Source: Pieris napi (lineage: Eukaryota; Arthropoda; Insecta; Lepidoptera; Pieridae). Taken from it: DNA of 64,000 bases. Each line of letters opens with the position of its first letter. The first letter of the stretch is position 1. The translations under genes and the position numbers were made by a program. Of this stretch, positions 1 through 13,511 are shown piece by piece. The notes beneath the pieces were generated by a model. It saw only the letters and a list, made by a program, of their open reading frames with translations, was not told where the DNA came from and made no database searches. The stretch is taken from positions 11,356,001-11,420,000 of the forward strand of contig NC_062236.1 in NCBI RefSeq assembly GCF_905475465.1, given 5' to 3'.

Positions 1-590
1 AATATTTTTTTGGTTACATTAAATATATCTATTTGCTGGTAGTTTGTGTGATAATCTTTCAGATTAGTATACGATACATGACTGAGTTACGTAATTAGTT
101 TGTATTAGACCAAACCTTTTTTTATATGGCAAGCACCAGCCGTTACTATTACGAGTCGTAGTTCTTTGGAGACGCATTGTATGTACGTCGATTGTGCATT
201 GACATTCTTTGTGGCGGTAATACCAGCCATTTTATTTCGTTAGCGTTAATATTATACTTGCGGTGTCAACCCTTAGATTCTTGTTTATGTATTCCATAGA
301 CACCACTGAGCCATTGGAGTATTATTACCGCTTAATATCATGATTGGTGCCAAAAGGCATTACTCAATATTAGCGTCGGTAACATGTGGATATAGTACCG
401 CAAATTATTATTAGAGGCACTGTTGTAACAAAAATCAATAAATTTGTTTATCGCTTTTATATAAATACACGATTTTATGGTTGGATTTTATTAATTTTTT
501 ATTATTAAATTAACCCATTATCACGGGTGTTAAATTTACATTAAATTTCAATTATCTTCGTCCTCCTCCTTACATAATAAAAAAAGAAAA
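1..590. other. No gene seen
   Basis: AT-rich sequence without a recognisable gene or repeat, apart from loosely repeated phrases around 230-420 (TACCGC, TATTAGCG). Confidence 0.4.
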
Positions 591-838
591 CTAATGGCGC
601 TACAACCTTATTAGGCCTGGGTCTCAGATTTTGAATCTGTTTCATGATAATTTGTCAATCTAATAGGCAAGTAGGTGATCCTCCTATGGCTGACACACGC
701 CATTGACTTTTTGAACTAAGACAAGCCGGTTTTCCTTCACCGTTCGAGCGAATGTTAAATGCGCACATGGAAAGAAAGTCCATTGGTACAGCCGGGGATC
801 GAGCCTACGACCTCGAAGCTAGGCCAACACTGCTCTCC
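591..838 (-). mobile_element. tRNA-derived SINE (family 1)
   Basis: Minus-strand copy. It has a tRNA-like head with a B box (GGCTCGATCCCCGGC), then GGACTTTCTTTCCATGTGCG and CGTTCGAACGG-type body text, a GTGTGTCAGsCA segment and a tail ending TTGTAGCGCCATT. A-box part is degraded. Confidence 0.75.
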
Positions 839-1261
839 TCCTTCCAGAATAGTTATACATAAATTAATCATTATTTTTATCCACATCTGGAGTATTTTGA
901 CTAAATAACTTTATTATTTTGAAAATTAGAACCCGAGAGAGCTCCTAAGCTGTACTTGTCAAGGCGATTTTTTTAACAGACTGTAAACAGGCTTAAGTGA
1001 CGTTCATAAGCGTTCATGTGTGTAATTCTTAATGATTAAACGAATTTGTCTTTAACTAGCCTACAGTTTGAAACATGTTGAACAACATTGGGCGATAAAA
1101 TATTCGGTAACTTTAATAAGAGTCACCTCCATGCCTAGCGTGTAACAACTCAAATGTCGTATTTTACACGTCTGATCCGGTGAAACAATATCTTTTTAAA
1201 AATGACCAATGACGCAGACAGCAAGATTCTAATACTAATATATTTTACACTATATTATATT

Positions 1262-1560
1262 AGAGCTAGCTACTTCGTTTTGCCTTAATATGATTTTTAG
1301 CCTATCTTTTTAGTAGCTACCTACCAACATATGAAACATTTTGATATGCTACCCCATAAAGAATCTTCGCTTTTCCGGAAACAAACCTAAGTATAATATA
1401 AAACTATATTTTTCCAAGTTTTCTCTCCACAAAAACATTGCTCAGAGATCAAAGAATTGAAAAAAAATAATATTATGGATAGGTTCAGCCGTCTTCGATT
1501 TTTGCGCTTAACAACATATTTTGCGACATTTTTATATGTAATTTTTCTTATGGTAATCGA
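1262..1560 (+). repeat. Dispersed repeat, Helitron-like internal segment
   Basis: Shares AGTAGCTACCTA, GCTTTTCCGG, a CAGCCGTCTTCGATTTTTGC-like stretch and AACATATTTTGCGA in the same order with 8857-9080. Such phrases occur inside lepidopteran Helitrons; the ends were not found. Confidence 0.45.
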
Positions 1561-1954
1561 ATCGATTTGATGAATTGCCATAATAGTTATAGAATGTGAA
1601 CAAAATTGGTACGGTAGTTTTTCGATAGTGCTAATCACCGAAATAAGCTCGCGATTAACACCTTTGTTACTTCGGCCTCGTTTCTGTACCTTATCTAAGC
1701 TATCACGAACGATAATCTGATTTTCCGGCCATCACTTAAATATGTATGTGTTTTTAAGAAAATTGGGCAGATAGTTGTGTTTAAATTGTATGGTTTATAT
1801 TACTGCAATGACAATTATTATTCATAAACAAGTAGATTCTGCACCTAGCACACATCAGCAATACTATTTTGTTATGGTTTCACGATGTGTTAAAAAAAAG
1901 TCATAACAAATGTTATTAACAATCGTATAGGGTAAACGCAACAAAAACCTCTAA

Positions 1955-2415
1955 GTAATAAAACCACGGACAATATTTTTTTCTACCAATAAAGTTTACA
2001 AAGAGAGTGTGACTTTACATGAATTACAATCTTGACTTGACTTAATTTTCTACAATACTAATTTAATGTTAATTTGTATTAGTATTGTATAATGGTTAGA
2101 CACTATGTACGTGTGTCCGAGATACTGCATTTGAACTTATGTTCACTACACTAGTTCTAGTAACAAAAGTAGTAATAAAAATCCACACATTTTTTTCTTA
2201 CAATAAACTTCACGAAGAGAGTGTGACTTTACATGGATTACAGTCTAGGCTAAACAATAATGATAGCTAATAAGTAATATTACATTGATAAATTTTATAA
2301 AATACTAGTGAATATAGTTTAAGCTAAGGTAATGTTTATTAACAATCTTAATGTTCTATAATGTTCCGACACTATGTATATACGTGTGTCCGAGATACCG
2401 AATTTGCAATTCTTG
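1955..2415. repeat. Diverged tandem duplication, two units of about 215 and 245 bp
   Basis: AAGAGAGTGTGACTTTACAT occurs at about 2000 and 2216, and ACACTATGTA...CGTGTGTCCGAGATAC at about 2100 and 2370. Order is kept; the second unit carries about 50 extra bases. Confidence 0.6.
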
Positions 2416-2750
2416 TTCCTTGTATCAAGTTGGAACGGACAATAAACAGATAATCTGATAAGTAAGACCTAGAAAGTCGCAAGGACATAAAGTACGGCTC
2501 ATTAGCAATTCCAAAAGCGGTGATAATAACATCAGGCTAAGCTGCAGTCGAGATCGCGAAATGTGGCTCCGTAAATCCAACAACATGCTAATTTTTCTTC
2601 TGACTTTATAGGGCAGAACACATTTCACACAAAATCTGATTAAGCATGTTTTGTGGCAGCGAATTCGGCTTTTCGGTACACAAGTACAAAACGACTTAGT
2701 AAGGTTGTTAATAGTATTGTCTTTTATTGACATAACTTTTACACATTTAA

Positions 2751-2941
2751 AGGAATCAATTTTTTAACGGATTAAAGTTATTTCTTTATGTATTATAAAT
2801 TTACAATTTTTTTACATAATTTTAAATTTAACCGACGTTTCGCGTGCTTTACAGCGTGCGTGGTCACGGTGACTGAAGACAAAAGGTGTTCAAATTACAT
2901 ACAAAAATACATAACTTTAATCCGTTAAAAAATTGTCTCCT
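2751..2941. mobile_element. TTAA-flanked MITE
   Basis: TTAA lies on both sides (2747-2750, 2942-2945). Ends are inverted: AGGAATCAATTTTTTAACGG and AGGAGACAATTTTTTAACGG, continuing ATTAAAGTTAT on both arms. The 191-bp size and TTAA target suggest a piggyBac-type non-autonomous element, though the ends do not start CCC. The core reads GACGTTTCGCGTGC. Confidence 0.7.
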
Positions 2942-3922
2942 TTAAGGATGTTAATGTTTGGCGTAAAACTTAGAGTTTCTATTGTGGATGTGTAAATGAT
3001 TGAGTTGAAATTAATTATTGCGTTGTTTTATAATTTGTTAACCACATTAAAGCAAGTTCATCTAGGTACCCTTTAGGTACCCCAAGCTTCCCATCATTAT
3101 AGTTGTCCCTCCTTTCAGAAGAACGCGTTTTCGCCAAAACTCACACATATCCAAATTGAGCATTCTGATAAACGAGCGGTCTAGGTCGAGGATATCCATA
3201 GATATCCTCATACATTAAAATCGATGTGCGTTAATTTTTTTTATAATTCAATTGTTTTGTTGAACTTCTTTATTATCTATCTATTTGCTTGTTACTTTAA
3301 AAATTGTATTTTATAAATAAATAAGTGTTGTAATTCTAATATATTAGAAGAATACCTATTAATAATATAAAAATAAATTGCAAGTTGAGAATAATTTAAT
3401 TATAATTGTAAAATTTTAACGTCAGAAAAGCTACGCTAAAAATGCTTGTATAATAAAATAAAATGTTTATGAATTTGTACTAGTTGTTTACTACATGTAA
3501 ACATGAAACTTTGACAGTTTAGTATTTTCTTTATTCACAGAAATTATTCATATTGACAGAGATATATGCGTTAAGAAAGAATCCATAGGTCACCTGAAAT
3601 CACGCGAGCTCTCTGACACATTAAATAAACTCTAGATTCCCTTAAACAGTAATGTGAACTCGTCCTAAGCTCACAAAGCCTTAAAGATAATCAGCGCAAA
3701 GTACAAATGATCCTGTGCGGCGCGCGGACGCCAGACACCATTACACCGCGACCTAATTTAAACATTATTTACACCCATAACGGGAAACGATACTATTTTT
3801 ATACTGGAATAAGGGTATCGTTACTGGTTCCTGTAATTAACGGTTAGTTAACGGACAGTCGATTTGAATTCCGAGTATTTCAGAAGTGATTTAACCACGT
3901 TAAGTGTAATCAGTCAATCAAG

Positions 3923-4192
3923 GCAGTGTGGGCCTAGTGGATTACGCGTGCGACTATCATACCTGAGGTAGTAGGTTCGGGTTTAGGACTTTCTTTCTAT
4001 GTGCGCATTTAACATTTGCACGAACGGTGTAGGAAAATATCATGAGGAAACCGACATGTCTTAGACCCAAAAAGTCGACGGCGTGTGTCAGGCACTGGAG
4101 GCTGATCATCTACTTGCCTATTAGTTTTAAAAATGATCATGAAACAAATTCAGAAATCTGAGGCCAAGACCTAAAGAGATTGTAGTGCCTCT
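3923..4192 (+). mobile_element. tRNA-derived SINE (family 1)
   Basis: Head GTGGGCCTAGTGGATTACGC (A box) and body CGACGGCGTGTGTCAGGCAC, ACTTGCCTATTAG, GATCATGAAACA, ending GATTGTAGTGCC. The B box is damaged (GGTTCGGGTTTAG). Confidence 0.78.
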
Positions 4193-4466
4193 GATATATA
4201 TGTGTAATCATGGTCAAGCAATTCAATTCATATATGGACTTTCGGTTCATCTAACATAAAGGTATGACTGACCATATTACATATATACTGAACTCAATAA
4301 TTTGTTTTTGAAGTCAGGTATAAATTAAACATAAATGCGTGGCCCCCAATTGCCATAGGCGGGGGAAATTAATTATACTAAAAATAATTAACTTAACCGT
4401 TACAATTACTAATTCTGTAGTTAAAATAATTAGAATTTCTCTGACAATAAGAACGGTAAACGGTTA

Positions 4467-4566
4467 CGGCGTGTGTCAGGCACAAAGGGCTGATCACCTA
4501 CTTGCCTTATAGAAAAAGATATTTTTCACAGAAATTCGAGGCCCAGACTTAAAGGGTCGCCACTGG
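4467..4566 (+). mobile_element. SINE family 1, 3' fragment
   Basis: Begins within GGCGTGTGTCAGGCAC and ends GACTTAAAGGGTCGCCACTG; the tRNA-like head is absent. Confidence 0.65.
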
Positions 4567-4939
4567 TTTATTTACATTTTTGATATAACTCATTTTTTTA
4601 ATTCTATAAACATAAGTACATGACCTTGATTATCTGGGACGCAGTAAACTTTAAAAAAACATCAAGTCTCGGAAACAATAATACTGTTTTCTCTTTATTA
4701 TAAACAGACCGTCAATTAAACTCATGTTTGTTGTTGTTTAAATCATGTCCCAAAATATCTTAAAGCAGTATTGCTTTTCAGGGAAAATTTAGAAAAAAAT
4801 AAATAACTCATGAAATTTAATATCACATTGCACCGTTTGAAATACATCTGATAACACAATTTGACTCAGACTAAAAACTACTAAAGTTAAAAGAATACAA
4901 TTACACTGATTATTATTCTTATTAATAAGGGTTATATTT

Positions 4940-5156
4940 ACAGTAGTGATTCCCAATGTGGGGTCTACGCCCTACAGGGGGCGAGTTGATGTGTGGTGTA
5001 TTTGAAAATTTATCTTCATTAGTCCTTGTAAATTCTACATTTCTTAAGTGAACAATTAAATCTTTTAATATTAAAAATTATTTTTGTTATATAGGGTGCA
5101 TAAGAATTTTAAAAAGGCAAAGGGGCATGGCACGACAAATGTTAGAAAACACTGTT
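4940..5156. mobile_element. Possible hAT-type MITE
   Basis: CAGTAGTGATTCCCAATGTG at the left and AGAAAACACTG at the right resemble hAT ends. CCCTACAGGGGGCGA follows the left end. A related left end (CAGTGATTCCCATCGTGGG, CCCCACAGGGGGC) is at 62851-62890. No clear 8-bp duplication was found. Confidence 0.35.
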
Positions 5157-5159
5157 TTA

Positions 5160-6770
5160 CAGGGTTTCACTCGTGTTAATTTCACCGAAGGATGATGTTA
5201 TATACCCTACAACTTTTGTTGGATAAATTCACTATCCAACAAAAGGAAATTCTTTAGGCAGTATTTTCTAAGCGCTTTCGACCCAGCAAACAACCATTAA
5301 AATTTCATTGTAATTCGATGTTGTAAAATCGAATCTAGTTTTGTTCGTCTTAGAACATGTAACGTTATCCAAAAAATTCTATGCTAAATTTAAACACTTA
5401 GTTACTATTAAATAATACCTATTTTACTTCTAATATTTCAAGATTCCGCGACCACATTATTATCGAAAACCTTTAAAATAAGCAATTTCTAATAGGCCTC
5501 TAATTAGCTACGTTTAAATTTTTAAAACAATTCGATTTTTTGCAAAGATAATTCCAAAACATCAACTTGGGTTAAAATTATTATTAGTTAAATATTATTC
5601 TACTGGTTTCGCTATTAAGTACATCGCAGATCAACAAAAACGCTTCGATGCGAGAACGTCACCTCAGCAATTTAAATAAATATAATTCAATAAAGAATAA
5701 ATTTATATTTAACTCAATTCATTAAATTGGAGGCCGCCGCTCTAATTACGATCTGCCATAGACAATTTTTAATGGAAGTAGGATTTTATCAAATTTCGAT
5801 CACTGCGGAGTATTATGGATTAATTCAATATCTAGTACATTAATGATTACTGAAGAATTACGGTACTATATTTAGTACCATTCAAGTGTTTCTTAAGCGC
5901 AATCAAGTTCTTTATTGTTAGGTCGTGTGATCGAATCCTTACTGTGCACAAACCTATAAAAAATTGTAAGAAAACTAGCTTGCCTTAAATCCTAAAGTGT
6001 TTTTAATAATTATGATTCCTTTTCTCTCTTGAGGTGCCAATTCCTGAAGGCACCGAAATCTCTCCTGCCAATCTATAATGTAATGTTCCAATGATTGGAT
6101 TTTATGTCTGCTATAATGATAACTAAACTATCAATAATATCATATCGTAGTGTAACAATGATTTATCACATTATTTATAATTATTAAAACATGTATGAAT
6201 TTAGTTCTTTACCATATTGGATAACGTTTCGAGGCTGTGATACATTAAATACTAAAAATATAGTTCAAACATGCTACAATATACCTACGGCGTAGCTCCA
6301 AATGTATTTTTTTGAACTCACGATGATCGCCTTTATCGGCTGTACTTTCTGTATCCTTAGTGTTTTTATCCAGTTTATTTTGAAATATAAGTATTACATT
6401 TCATGTTTAATTAAGTAGGTAGAAATGTATTATTATTAAGACTATTTTCTACCTACTAGACTAAACTAGACCAACTGACACTAGTTCTAACTAAGGACTA
6501 CAATCTATACACCACCCTTATGTACCCTATTATTGAAAGTACATAAAAATAATATTCTTCGTGTCTTGGTTCGTATGTTCCTATATGTTTTACTCACGAA
6601 TTTCTATGCAGTTTTCTCCATCACCAAATATGAGTAAGTCTCAGACTTCTGTACCTGTTCATTTTTGTAGGCAGCCTTCTTTGCTTGACAGACGCCGTCG
6701 ATTTTTAGCTCTAATGCCACTTTTCTTACCATGTTTTCCTGATACAAGATAAGGTACATAGAATAAAAAA
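5160..6770. other. No gene seen
   Basis: AT-rich, unassigned. The 63-codon plus-strand frame at 6561-6752 does not resemble a protein and lacks splice-linked neighbours. Confidence 0.4.
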
Positions 6771-6771
6771 T

Positions 6772-7051
6772 CAGTGGCGCTACAACCTCTTAGGCCTCAG
6801 ATTTCTGAATCTGTTTCATGATCATTTTTAAATCTAATAGGCAAGTAGGTGATCAGCCTCCAGTGCCTGACACACGCCTTCGACTTTTTGGGTCTAAGTC
6901 ATGTCGGTTTCCTCACGATGTTTTCCTTCACCGTTCGAGCAAATGTTAATGCGCACATAGAAAGAAATTCCATTGGTGCACAGCCGGGGATCGAACCTAC
7001 GACCTCAGGTATGAGAGTCGCACGCTGAAGCCACTAGGCCAACACTGCTCT
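6772..7051 (-). mobile_element. tRNA-derived SINE (family 1), near full length
   Basis: Best-preserved copy: minus strand reads TTGGCCTAGTGGCTTCAGCG (A box), GGTTCGATCCCCGGC (B box), then the family body and ends AGGTTGTAGCGCCACT. Confidence 0.82.
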
Positions 7052-8856
7052 TACAAAAGGTACATAGAATAGAATGAAACATCCATAAGTGCCTACCACC
7101 AACCAACGAAAACTGTACGCTTAACTTAAAAAAAAATACATGTACATACAAGAAGTGACTACAGATCTGAGAACAACAATTATATCAATCAATCTATTAT
7201 TTAAAATAATTGTAGATAAAGATATTTTTTTTTTTCAAAATAAATTTTGTCAAACTAAACCTGAAACTAATATAGTATAATTAATAACAGTTTTCGTTAT
7301 CAAGACAGGTCTATTTCCACCCTGTCTATTACCACACGGCCTTGTATTTCATTCGGTTACATTAAAAGAAACGATTTGCCTGATGAAGAGGTTCGATCGG
7401 CCGACCTTGCAACAAACAGACGTTTGTTGAAGAGCTCTCGTGTCTGACCTTTCAGAAGCCACGCATTCATTTTATTTTGTTTTTGATTTTATAACAGTTA
7501 ATAAGTGATTTATTTCATAAAATATCTACAATAATCGTAGCGTAAATAGTGTAAAATCACATATAACACGACTTGGTTGTGCGTTCCAACCCGTATTTGC
7601 TCGTCTTGTTTACCGTACCGTTTTACTTCAGGGAACGCAAAGCAAGGGAACCGGAAGTTGGACATTTTTCTTTATAGTTAGTCGAAATCTAATACGGCGG
7701 ATGATAATTCGTAATTTTTTATAGACATCCCCAAATGGTTTTACCTTTTATGGAGCACAGCTATCGACCTCAGAAGTTGCATCCTTACCCATTAGACTAA
7801 TAGTCCTTTACTAAATAGAATATAAGTTATTCGTAATGACAATTGGATAGAATATTCAAAATACACAAAATTGTTTTCAAAGATATGTATCCCTTAACTA
7901 TTATTTTTAATTACTCCTGTGTTGTAGTATTAAAAATAGAGAAACGCAATGAGTCGCACTAAACGTGTTACGTTAACCGCTCGTTTTACCAAAACGCAGT
8001 TAGTCTGAATTATGGCCTGGCCTACACTTGGAAATGCTAATGAAGGCATAAATAATATGCCTACTTGAGCGTGGGAAAGTGCTCAATTATGCCAAATTAT
8101 CATATCCTTATAGATAATACTGCTGCGGACAGATATTTTATATGTATATCTATAAGGTGTTTCTATATACTATATTATAAGCGACAAAAAATATCACTTA
8201 TTTATTGACAAAACAACCGAAAGTATTCAGGAGTAAGTGCGTGCATGATGTTTGTACACAACTATAATCGTACGTTAATATATTATATAATATGACTAGA
8301 AGAGTTTGTTATGATAAGCCTTATCAAAGGAATCACATCGCATATTTTATTAGCGTAATAAAATAGTAATATTCCGGTATAATTATTTTACTTTGCATCA
8401 AGGTATCAAGGAACGAAGAAAAGAAGGAAGAAACGAGACATACATACATGGAAGCCCTAGTTCGCGCCTCGTTTCTGAATAAGATAGATATTACTTTAGA
8501 TACCTTACTTTTTTCTTATTTCATTTTTGTGGTAGCAAATCGCGGTCATGTTAAATCAAAATTGTACTTTCCAACCACGTTTGCTCATTAGCGTTTAGTT
8601 CTTAAGAACAGTATAATAATTAGAAGAATAGTATCCCTGATGAACTAATTAAGAGGAAAAAGTGTGAGGGAGACGATTAGTGTGTCGACACGTTCGGCTG
8701 CTTCTGAAATCAGGAGCCAGGAAATTTTAAAATCTCCGGTCAAGTGGAGACTGCAATTTTAAACTGTGTTGTATGAAATTATGGCATTTAGAATTTAGTT
8801 TAAAATTCCTGAATTGACGCTATTAATTAACGGCATGAAGAATTTTTATTTGTACT
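7052..8856. other. No gene seen
   Basis: No recognisable gene, RNA or transposon end. Part may be decayed repeat. Confidence 0.4.
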
Positions 8857-9080
8857 GTTCTGATTTTTTACTAAACCTAGTTTTGTAGTAGCTACCTAAA
8901 CATAGGGAACATTTTTCTATATTAATCTATAGAGACTATTTGCTTTTCCAGAATAAAAACCCAAGTCATAAAACTCAAAGTACGAGGAATAAATAAAAAA
9001 CATACTCGAATTGGTCCAGCAGTCTTCCATTTTTACACTAAGCAACATATTTTGCGATAAATTTTTATTTATATAGAGTA
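8857..9080 (+). repeat. Dispersed repeat, second copy of the 1262-1560 family
   Basis: Contains AGTAGCTACCTAAACAT, GCTTTTCCAGAATAAAAACC and AGCAACATATTTTGCGATAA in the order seen at 1262-1560. Confidence 0.45.
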
Positions 9081-9745
9081 CAATAAAGTATTCCATTAGC
9101 AGAAAACTTTGTATTGTATAACAATTACTTTATGACATTATTTACGTAACTCGACATTTGGAATTATTTTTATTGTTTCTCTAATGTGTACTCGTGTAAA
9201 CCAAAGACAATATTAAACAATAGTTCAGCAACCTTTTTTGTGCTGCTTTTTTATTCTGTCGATTATACTCTTTAATGTTTTAACCCATATATAAAGTGAA
9301 TTATGAAATATCAATTAAAAAACTCATCTTGTAGAATGGTCATCAAACATTCTCACGCCTTGATTGTTAAAATACAAAAATTAGCGTTATTAGTTAAGAT
9401 TATTTTAATGAGCGAGTAACATGTACGTTAGTGGGAATAATTAGCACCTGTCTGGTTAGGCCTCACTAACAAATTTAAAATTAACGACACACATTCTGCG
9501 ATACATACTTTTGAAGATTTAACCTAGCTATTTCTAGAAGTTTGCAATTTAAATATATAATAGTTATAATTAAGTTGTTAACACAAGACGGGGTTGTACA
9601 TACGAATTTTTTGCTAAAATGGGTCCAAATTAAATTTATAATAAACTCAATAAACTAATTAGAGTCGTGTTAATACTCAATCACGGATATGCTCTACGAC
9701 TCAAAATGTATCGGGGCCTCCGAAACGAGAAACTAAAAAAGTTAT

Positions 9746-10278
9746 TCCTACTAATATTATAAACGCGAAAGTTTGCAAGTATGAATGGATGTTTGTTACT
9801 CTTTCACGTGAAAACTACTGAATGGATTTTAATTAAACTTTACAATTATATAGCTTATACATCAGAATAACATATAGGCTTATAAAGATATTGTGTGAAT
9901 TCTCCAAAATATCAAGTAAGTAGGAATCAACCTACCATCTGTAAGCTATTCTGGCATGCGCTGCCAAAACCGCTAGAGTTACACATATGTAATGTATGAT
10001 GGAAATGTTTACCTTAAATAGTCCTACAATAAAGCCCGCCACAGAATATATCGATATCTTATGTGTAAGCCATTATAGCCAAAATAGTGAAACATAACTA
10101 CAATAAAAATTAATAATTTATTTCAAATGCACATTTGGTAGTAATCAATTAATTCCTATATGAAAATAGATACTTTTATCGCTTCTGGTCTTTAAAGTGG
10201 ATAGAGTATGTCTTTCATGCTACATCATTTGGACAAATATTACTTTTAATACTGCGCAGACGAAGTCGCGGCACCAGT
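9746..10278 (+). mobile_element. Helitron, 3'-truncated
   Basis: The 5' part TCCTACTAATATTATAAACG followed by GCGAAAGTTTGCAAGTATG is a widespread lepidopteran Helitron start. The 3' part reads GACGAAGTCGCGG but lacks the usual CTAGT end. Confidence 0.6.
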
Positions 10279-10333
10279 ATAATAATATAATAGTATAATA
10301 ATTATGCTACAGCAAAGAAATGCTGCACTAAAC

Positions 10334-10440
10334 GTATACTGCCACAGGGAAAAACTTTAAAATTGTTGTAAATTTTCTATTTATTTTTTAATTATTGTTA
10401 TTATTACTATGTAGGTTAAGAATATTGTACATACTGTATA
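10334..10440 (+). repeat. LINE 3' tail fragment
   Basis: ACTGCCACAGGGAAAAACTT and TACTATGTAGGTTAAGAATA match the tail at 25990-26095. A second short piece starts at 10568 (TGCCACAGGGCCCAACTTT). Confidence 0.45.
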
Positions 10441-10869
10441 TTTGTATGTCAAAATAATTATACGAGTATATACAGTACATGCGTTCAGAATCATTCAACA
10501 AATTGATACAAGAATCTAATGTCTTAATATTGTATTAAATCTAATACAGTTTATTAGTAACAATGAATTGCCACAGGGCCCAACTTTATAAATTTCTTTC
10601 AATTGTCTTTTTATTAATTTTCAATTATGTCATATTTGTTTTTAATAAAACAAAAATATGCAGTTTTTCTTCCTTGGAGTAATGGAATACCAAAAGCCAC
10701 ACTCAGCAGAGTTATCTTCATCTCCAGAGAACCAGTGGAACTCGGATCTGGTCTCTAGTTAATAATATAAATTATATAAAGCTGCTCACTTTTACACCTA
10801 TAAATATCTTGACCTACTGGTCTGGCAGAGATAGGTCGCTCTGAAGAGGCAGAAATGCTGACAAGGAAT

Positions 10870-11930
10870 GGTGCTTAATCAAGTACAGTTTTATATGAAA
10901 TTGGGTGAAAATTTATCGGGAAATGCTGATTAGAATTAATCGGCATTCTCTTTAGCTGCTAAATAAAATATTTTTCCAATAAAACGTATGGGCAAAACAA
11001 AAGTAGTCAAAAACGTTTAATTTTCATTTCAACTTAACAAGTAATTTTATAATTAATTAAAGTAAATTAATAAATTTTAATTTAATTTTTTCTGTCTAAC
11101 TTTGCTAAGTATTTGTTATATATAAGTTTTATTCGTTTTTAGTTAAAGTATATAATATAAATAACATTTATTTGAAAAAAAACAATTATGTCCTAGCATG
11201 TGACCCTAACAACAAATGAATAAAATTTACACAAGAAACCAAAAACAAACATTAGAAATTCATTCAGAATAACAAAATTACATAATACAAAAAATACAAA
11301 CAATTAACTTACTACGCACGTGAAAGTTTTTTAGAACAAGTAGGTCGAACCATTTTGATATCATTGTATAAAATAATTGATTAGGTATCTGTGTAATTTG
11401 TGTGTTGTATAAGATTCCTCTTCATCGCTGTCAGCCCTCGAGACCACTTCAAATTCCCACACATGCAACTTTTATAATTAATGGGCCGAACACCTTTCAT
11501 TAATTGGCCAATGTTACCATCCCATTAATGCTCTATAGAACAGGGCGAAATTCGGAATATTTTCAATGAAGAAGAGTTATAGAAGAGAGAGAATTACATG
11601 ATACGTATTTAAGAGGAGAAAGATTCATACTGACCGACTAAACATTACAATTACGTACGATTACTAATTGAAAAAAACTTAAAATCTTTTCCCTTGTTGG
11701 TTTTTAAGCTAAATCAGTGGATTTTCCCTTGAATTCCTCGAAATTGCCTGTCATTAATTGAAGAAGCTCACGTCTGAACCACATAAACAGCCTATAGTCG
11801 TTGCTTGGAAGAAATCGCTCGAAAGCGATAAGGCCGCCAGTTATAGTATTATGTTTTGCGATGCGTGCTGCGATAAAGTGTTAATAAATAAATAAACAGG
11901 AATCTGAGCTGGCGCAACGTGGGCCTATGT
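10870..11930. other. No gene seen
   Basis: AT-rich; no frame or repeat terminus recognised. Confidence 0.4.
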
Positions 11931-11931
11931 T

Positions 11932-12090
11932 ATTGAAGTTATACTTCTTTTGGCGCATTAGGGGAAAATGATGAGAGTAAATTTTTACGATGCGCGCCCA
12001 CACTGTCACAAAAAACCGACACCCTGAAGTTAGCTATAGTCAACATTTTAGTTTTTTTTTCTATTGTTAAATAAGTACACACACGTTTTT
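11932..12090. mobile_element. MITE copy, uninterrupted version of the 58000-58640 host
   Basis: GAAGTTATACTTCTTTTGGCGC at the left, then GTCACAAAAAACCGACA, CTGAAGTTAGCTATAGTCAA and AGTACACACACG at the right. The right half appears shortened by a deletion. Confidence 0.6.
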
Positions 12091-12789
12091 TTTTTTTTCA
12101 TTGAGCAGTTATTCGTCTTTCTCGCATATTTGCTTTAGGCGGAGAAGAAAAGAAACATTCCAATGTGTTTTGATGTATAAAAATACAAGCATATAAAAGT
12201 TTGATATCAAATATTTATCGATTTATATCTGTTCCTACCACAGAGGGATGCAACAATATCTCGCCATCAAGCGAGCAAACAATTTCATATGAAATTGAAC
12301 AAAAACTTAAATCCAATTGAATAAAAAACATAATTTTAAAGTTTTATTATTTGGTTAAGTTTATTGGTACGACAGGCTTACATTTCCCAGCATACAGCGG
12401 TCTACTAAAAATTCTGAAACACTGGCAACATTATTAGTTCGCGTCAATGTTACCAGTCAAAATAAATCTCCCGATAACTAATAAACTGGCCAATAACTCT
12501 TGTGAATTTCCATGCAATTGCCGCGCAGTGCCAATGTGCTGCCAATTAGCTGGTAACCCTGAATTCAGCACGCCTCGAGCAAAAACATAGCTTTTATGGA
12601 CTGTTCAATACGAAGAAACACTTATGATGAATTGTTATTGTTTCCTATCTCAAACGTACCTTAACACCTTTTGACAAAGTTGGTTATAGGAACTTTTCAC
12701 TTTTGGAACGAACTTCTCGTGCATAGTAGGAAAGCCTAAAATCAAATTGCACACTATTGTTATGCTAGAAACAATGTCTACACTGTGAG

Positions 12790-12912
12790 TTCGATTTGTG
12801 AAACTGCACTTAAAGGCCGGCAACGCACTTGTAAATCTTCTGGTGTTGCAGGGAAACATGGGCGGCGGTATAGCTTTAAGTGAACTGCTTGCTGGTCCTG
12901 CCCCTTATATAA
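12790..12912 (-). repeat. Dispersed repeat, GTTGCCGGCCTTT family
   Basis: Minus strand: TTCACTTAAAGCTATACCGC, CGCCCATGTTTCCC and GTGCGTTGCCGGCCTTTAAG. Confidence 0.45.
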
Positions 12913-12951
12913 ACTCAGTATAGTACTATCTTTAATCCACATTATCTGTAA

Positions 12952-13165
12952 AATAAATAAATTTAAATTCAAATTCAAAAATCATTTATTGATATAGTTA
13001 ACAAAATGTACACTTATGAACGTCAAGAAATTAATATATATGAAATGCTTCTAATTTTACATTTACTGTCAGTACTTTGTCAGTTCCCAAATCAAGGGCA
13101 TAAAACGGAAGAGAAGATCTGGCAATAAACTCTCCGCCACTCTTTTTATTCACCAAGTTTTTTTA
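12952..13165 (-). repeat. LINE-like 3' end, GAGAGTTTATTGCCAG family
   Basis: Minus strand: GGCGGAGAGTTTATTGCCAG, TTGATTTGGGAACTG, ATGTAAAATTAGAAGCAT, ending in TTTTTGAATTTGAATTT. Such 3' ends with short oligomer tails suggest a non-LTR element; class not assigned. Confidence 0.55.
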
Positions 13166-13511
13166 GACAAAACATAAATCTCAAATATAAAATAAAATAC
13201 AATATGTGCTCTGTTTACTTTGACAATGAATAAACTTTAAATATTTTTTGTGCTTCTATATTGATATATGTTAGCTGTATGCCAAGTTAAGGAATCGTTT
13301 CGCTTTAAGAATAAATGCCCCATGGTTTCCGTTTCCTGGGAGCGATTTTTAAATTTTCCATGTTTCAGTACTTTTTTACAGGAAAAAAAATCAATTTATA
13401 TTAATGCGACAATTATAGTATAAACAATCTATATTAATAAGCTTCCTTTCCTTCCCTTCCTTTAAATGTAAAGCATATTTCAGTATCTAGAAAGAAAGAA
13501 ATAAAGAAAAA

